A stretch of 64,000 nucleotides of DNA from Colius striatus (lineage: Eukaryota; Chordata; Aves; Coliiformes; Coliidae). The notes beneath the pieces are model-generated. The model had not been told where the DNA came from. It did not search any database and saw nothing but the letters and a program-made list of their open reading frames with translations. The stretch spans positions 54,895,367 through 54,959,366 of the forward strand of contig NC_084760.1 of the NCBI RefSeq assembly GCF_028858725.1. The letters are read 5' to 3'. The translations under genes were made by a program, and so were the position numbers. Positions 60,301-64,000 of the stretch are shown in pieces; position 1 is the stretch's first letter; every line of letters starts with the position of its first letter.

Positions 60301-61985
60301 TCTACACAGTATCAAGGTGAAGACCTGAAATACTTTCCCTTTTAGTGTGGATAAAGCCATAGCAAAGCTTATTATTGCTGAAAAATTGTTCTTCCCTTGT
60401 TGCTAACAACATTTTAGTTTTCCAAAATGGATTTAAGAGTGTTGGGCTTCTCACAAATATTGTTTATTTCAATGAAGAAAGAGATTTTGGTCTTTCTTTT
60501 AAAAACAGAATGCTTGAAAAATAGCAAAGCCTATACAGGAAGATATATAGAAAAATGCAAGATCAGGCAAGCCAGACCTGTGATCCTGCCAGCTTTGACA
60601 GGGAACGACAGTATTGCATTCTAGCATGCTAGAGTTCAAGGCTTTTCCTGGCATAATTCTGCTTTCCTACAGGGCAGCTTTTAAAGCATCAACATACACA
60701 ACATCCCATATCTCCTTACTGTCTCAGCATCAGCACACATGTAGCCATGTTGGTGACATTTTGTACTTTGCTCTAGAATAACCAGTGTTTTATGGGGCAG
60801 CAGCAGGAGTATTATGTGTACCCTGCTCAGTGTCTATACCACAGTCATGAAATGCTATGGTTTGTGTATTACATTTTTTTCATTCTCAAGAAGGACCCAC
60901 AGCCTGTTAAGCACAAAACTCTGTTTCTCCCTTGCTGTAAAGGCAAAAGGCAACCTTAAAACAACACTCTGAGAACATTAAGAAAAGATTTCTTTCTGTC
61001 ATATGTCTTGGGCAACTGTAAAAAACTAAAAAAGCTATCAAAACTAACACTCAGCATCAAAGGAAAGAGGGCAAGCTAGGGAAAGAAGCTCCATCTACAG
61101 CCAGAAGACTGGAGAATGGAAGGTGGTATAGCTGTGGTGTACTAGCTCTTTTTGTCAAACAGGAGGCAGTGTGGTCTGCTACAAACAGCTCCGGAGAAAA
61201 AAATCGGTATCGCGTGTTTGTTTCCCAGCTTCAAAGCTCCCTGCTGAGATTCTTTCTATAAAGACTACGTCTTAATTCTCTTCTCTGGAGAGTTCTGGGT
61301 GAAAACCTGTAGGTAAGGGCCGTGAAACATAAGCAGTAATATCTAGGTTGTACTGTAAAATGTAATATTCATTATTTTGAGCAAAATCTGTAAAGAAGAC
61401 CTTTATTTAGGAATGTCTCAATGGCTATTACTAGACTTCTACTTTATAGCCTTTGAAGAGCAAAAAATGACCATTCATGATTACTGACCCCAGAAATAGT
61501 CCACGAGAATAACATGAATTGTAACCCAAATAAGTCTGGTACAACCCAAAATGTGAAACTTCATTGAGAACTACCAAACCACAAACACTTCTAGAGAAGC
61601 TCTTCAGCACTCCCACAGAGCAGCCAATACCCCATGACACGAACAAGTACAAGACCATTTCCTAATGCAATTTGGGCTCCATGTGAGAGGACCTTAACGC
61701 AGGCAGATAAATAAATTGATCTCTGTTCTACCAAGGAGGCATTTTTTAAGGAGCATTAACCGTCAACTGGTCAGGAGCAAAGCCAAACTAGTTTCATTCT
61801 AATTACATAGATCACTTTTGAGGCATGCTTTTATTCTGTAAAATGAACTCAGAAATTATCAGGAGGACTCCTCACTGTTGAAGACTGATTCTCTGTGCTA
61901 TGCTTCATTTTCTGAAGTTTCCTGGAAAGAGTTTCCTGGAATGTGAGATCATTTCTTCATTTCTCCCATGGAATGGACGTACATG
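54331..61985. other. Intergenic, 7.7 kb upstream of GJA1, nothing established
   Basis: This is the longest stretch free of recognisable repeats in the window, ending at a (CA)n tract. Open frames are short and have no recognisable domains. GJA1 enhancers could be here, but the sequence alone does not show them. Confidence 0.55.
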
Positions 61986-62047
61986 CATACACACACATAC
62001 ACACACACACACATACACAAATAATGATTAAAAAAAAAAAAAAAAAA
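61986..62047. repeat. (CA)n microsatellite plus A18 tract
   Basis: A CA-rich tract with TA interruptions covers about 61986-62020, followed by A18 at 62030-62047. It lies about 500 bp upstream of the inferred GJA1 start site. Confidence 0.9.
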
Positions 62048-62249
62048 GTGTGATGAGTATCTCCTTTAGTAGAGAGGGCTTGAGAGGGCTTTATGTCCTA
62101 CACTGTGGCAGAGGGAATGATGGCAGCAGCTATGTGGTCCAGTCCCAGCATCCAGGAGGATCACGCTGGTTACACATTAATCTCTTCCACACATTTTAGC
62201 CTTTCCCTGTAATGAAACTCCTGGTGCACACTAGAGAGCTACAATTGTT

Positions 62250-62547
62250 TCATCTGTCCCAGGCAAGCCCCGCTGCCCTGAGTGATCGCGAGGGGTGGGG
62301 AGTGAGGAGTGGATGCTGACTGCCCTCAATTTGTTTTGTTAAATCAGCAAGAGCGGACTTTCATGCCTCCGCTCCCCTCTTTTCCTCGGGCTGGGTTTTG
62401 CTGTGCCTTCAACTTCTTTCCCTCCTCCCCCACCTTCCTCCTTTCCATTTGCAGCGCGCCCCTCCTCCTGGGCTGCCACCCCTTTTTCCCCTCCTCTTTC
62501 GCAGCCAGAGCCTTGAAAACTTGTTAAAAGCTCTCCCAGTGTTCCAA
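62250..62547 (+). promoter_or_regulatory. GJA1: GJA1 (connexin 43) proximal promoter
   Basis: GC- and CT-rich sequence directly upstream of the conserved leader. It includes a GC-box-like GGGGTGGGG (62292-62300), an AP-1-like TGACTGC (about 62317) and long CT-rich runs (62413-62510). A TATA-like TTGTTAAAAGC at 62521-62531 stands where mammalian GJA1 has CTTTTAAAAGC, about 25 bp before the expected start. Transcription factor use is inferred from the family. Confidence 0.75.
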
Positions 62548-62737
62548 GTTAGAAAAAACTTTTACGAGGTATCAGCACTTTTCTTTCAGTAGTGGGGAAG
62601 GAAAGATGAAAAATACAAAACAGGAGTAGACTTTTAAAGTTTAAATAGGCAGGTCGGAGTGCCTGAACGTGCTCTTCCATTTTACTTTAACCCTTCAAAG
62701 AAGTATTCTGATCCAGTTTCAGTGCTGATCAGCAAGG
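62548..62737 (+). other. GJA1: GJA1 exon 1 (5' UTR, non-coding)
   Basis: It matches the mammalian GJA1 leader that I recall in order and spacing: TTCCAAGTTA, TTTTACGAGGTATCAGCAC (62560-62578), TTTTCTTTCAGTAG, AGTTTAAATAGGCAGGTC and GAGTGCCTGAAC (62656-62667). It ends at a good donor, CAAGG|GTAAGT, where the mammalian exon ends AGCAAAAG. The start is estimated from the TATA-like box and may be off by some ten bases. GJA1 has its whole coding sequence in exon 2, beyond this window. Connexin 43 forms gap-junction channels. IRES activity has been reported for the mammalian leader; whether it holds here is inference. Confidence 0.9.
62606..62629 (+). CDS. Seven-codon upstream ORF in the GJA1 leader
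   Basis: ATG at 62606 opens MKNTKQE and stops at TAG 62627-62629. It is the only ATG in exon 1. The context is GAAAGATGA (A at -3, A at +4), which is moderate. As I recall it, the mammalian leader has no ATG at the equivalent place. It would affect translation only if transcripts start upstream of it, which is expected. Confidence 0.55.
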   Translation: MKNTKQE

Positions 62738-64000
62738 GTAAGTTGAAAGTTTTCCCTTTTCATCTTTTTGTGTATCGATTTTTCTGAGAACATGCTTTTT
62801 TTCTTCCCGCCGCCCCCCCCCCCCACCCGAATCCTATGTTATTGCGCTGATGGTTGACCTCATTTAAAAATATAAATCTGTAAAAGCTTAAGTTCTCTTA
62901 AAGTGCTAGGTTCGAACTTGTAGGACTTTGTTTACTTTCTTTCGTCATGTTTCTATACATTGCCTCAAATATTACATTGTTACAACTTCTAACCTTTTCG
63001 CACGAAAAGGTGAAACTGCCGTAAAGTTTTATCTGCAGGGCTGAGTTGCAGACTTGTTGCTAGTATTTGGGTTAAATCCCTCCTCTCTGCTTGTCTCAGA
63101 TTAATTGAGCTCCTTCAGAGAAAAAAAAGAGGTGCGTTTCAGTCTCCTCCGTTGTACCGAAACTGCATCAGAAGTTAGTAGCTTGTCCCGAGTGCGTTCC
63201 ACTTCTGCCCCACACATTTTTCTCTCATATGGAAGTCCTGATTGATGCGTTTGTGCAGAGCAAGGGTCTTAATTAGGTGCTTTGTTAAGTGCTGCAACTA
63301 CTAACGTGGTGACTTTCACGTGGTCTTCCTGATAATTTTTTCCCGTTTCTTTTAAAATAGATGTGACAAAATCCAGACGTGGATTATGGATTTTTAACCT
63401 GGTTTGTGTATAGTTACTCTGTTTTAGCAACCTCGTGAGGGATTTTAGAGAAAGAATGTGAGATAGCATGATATGCCTTACCACGTTGGCAATGCCTGTG
63501 AAAGTCTTGGGTGGATATATATGAAAGTTGTCTAGGAAGAACTCTGCAAGAATACCCCCAATATGTGTCATAATCCCCATATGGCACACTTCCTTTATAT
63601 TACCTCGAAGGCTTAAATACCAAAATGCAGAAGAAAAAAAGTCTCGAGCAGCATCTCTTGGAGAGCTAAAAAACTTTTTGCATTGCAAGACTTGGATTCT
63701 TTAGAACTGTTGCCTGCTGATTGCCAGTATAGTTAGAACAACACGAGGAGGCAGGAAAAAGAGCCTTCAGCTGAAAGACGAAGCACAGAGTCTATCTTAC
63801 CGAATAACATGTTCTCCTCCCAAACAAGACCATTGTGTGCTTACATGTGTTCTCACATTTTGCCTTGACATAACCAGTGAGCCTCCTGAAGTGACATATT
63901 TCATCTGAGAAATTCCTTGAGTTTTTGTAAATGAGATTTAAGATGAAACCCCTAGTAATAGGGACAAAAAAAAAAAAAAAAGGGCTACAGACACCTTCTG
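62738..64000 (+). other. GJA1: GJA1 intron 1, 5' part
   Basis: It starts GTAAGTTGAAAG and runs past the window end. It contains a C-rich run at 62809-62827 and a 20-bp palindrome-like hairpin at 62992-63011. A minus-strand frame of 139 codons at 63269-63688 has no recognisable domain and is taken as chance. A 17-base A tract lies near 63966-63982. Confidence 0.85.
62992..63011. repeat. 9-bp inverted repeat in GJA1 intron 1
   Basis: ACCTTTTCG-CA-CGAAAAGGT is perfectly self-complementary apart from its two central bases. It sits about 255 bp past the exon 1 donor, in a place where first-intron regulatory sites are common. Confidence 0.8.

Noticed and set aside
63269..63688. 139-codon minus-strand ORF in GJA1 intron 1
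   Set aside because: It has no recognisable domain, no splice or promoter context, and lies in antisense in the intron. It is probably chance.
1..64000. CRISPR arrays, operons, tRNA or rRNA genes, bacterial mobile elements
   Set aside because: I looked and saw none. The window is vertebrate nuclear DNA, and direct repeats are accounted for by CR1, LTRs and microsatellites.

Overview
This is a bird nuclear genome window. The evidence is interspersed CR1 LINEs whose 3' ends carry the ATTCTATGATTCTATGA-type tail, solo LTRs of families typical of birds (TGTGGTAGTTTGACCC- and TGTCATGGTTTRGC-type ends), AT-rich non-coding DNA and spliced vertebrate genes. There are no prokaryotic features. I cannot name the species.

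Layout. (1) 1-13.0 kb, minus strand: the 5' part of TBC1D32 (protein broad-minded, BROMI). Nine coding exons join in one frame and give residues 1-357, with GT-AG boundaries throughout. An inferred non-coding first exon lies in a CpG island at about 12.63-13.25 kb. The rest of the gene continues past base 1. The promoter carries an RFX/X-box-like site and a second RFX half-site, which fits a ciliary gene. (2) 13.3-62.2 kb: a spacer of about 49 kb with no protein gene that I can establish. It holds truncated CR1 copies in both orientations, five solo LTRs (a sixth is in a TBC1D32 intron), several homopolymer and dinucleotide tracts, one isolated CpG-rich block of about 270 bp with a CTCF-like motif (50.8-51.06 kb), and one block at 39.7-39.9 kb that reads like an unidentified minus-strand exon. 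(3) 62.25-64.0 kb, plus strand: the promoter, non-coding first exon and start of intron 1 of GJA1 (connexin 43), recognised from close similarity to the mammalian GJA1 leader. The connexin coding exon lies beyond the window.

The two genes are head to head (TBC1D32 leftward, GJA1 rightward), with start sites about 49.6 kb apart. This matches the human 6q22.31 neighbourhood. They are not known to act in one pathway: TBC1D32 supports ciliary structure and Hedgehog signalling, while GJA1 makes gap-junction channels.

I found no undescribed biological system. The most useful leads are the RFX sites in the TBC1D32 promoter, a seven-codon upstream ORF in the GJA1 leader, the isolated CpG/CTCF block, the unidentified exon-like block near 39.8 kb, and a cluster of three same-strand LTRs between 43.7 and 49.0 kb.
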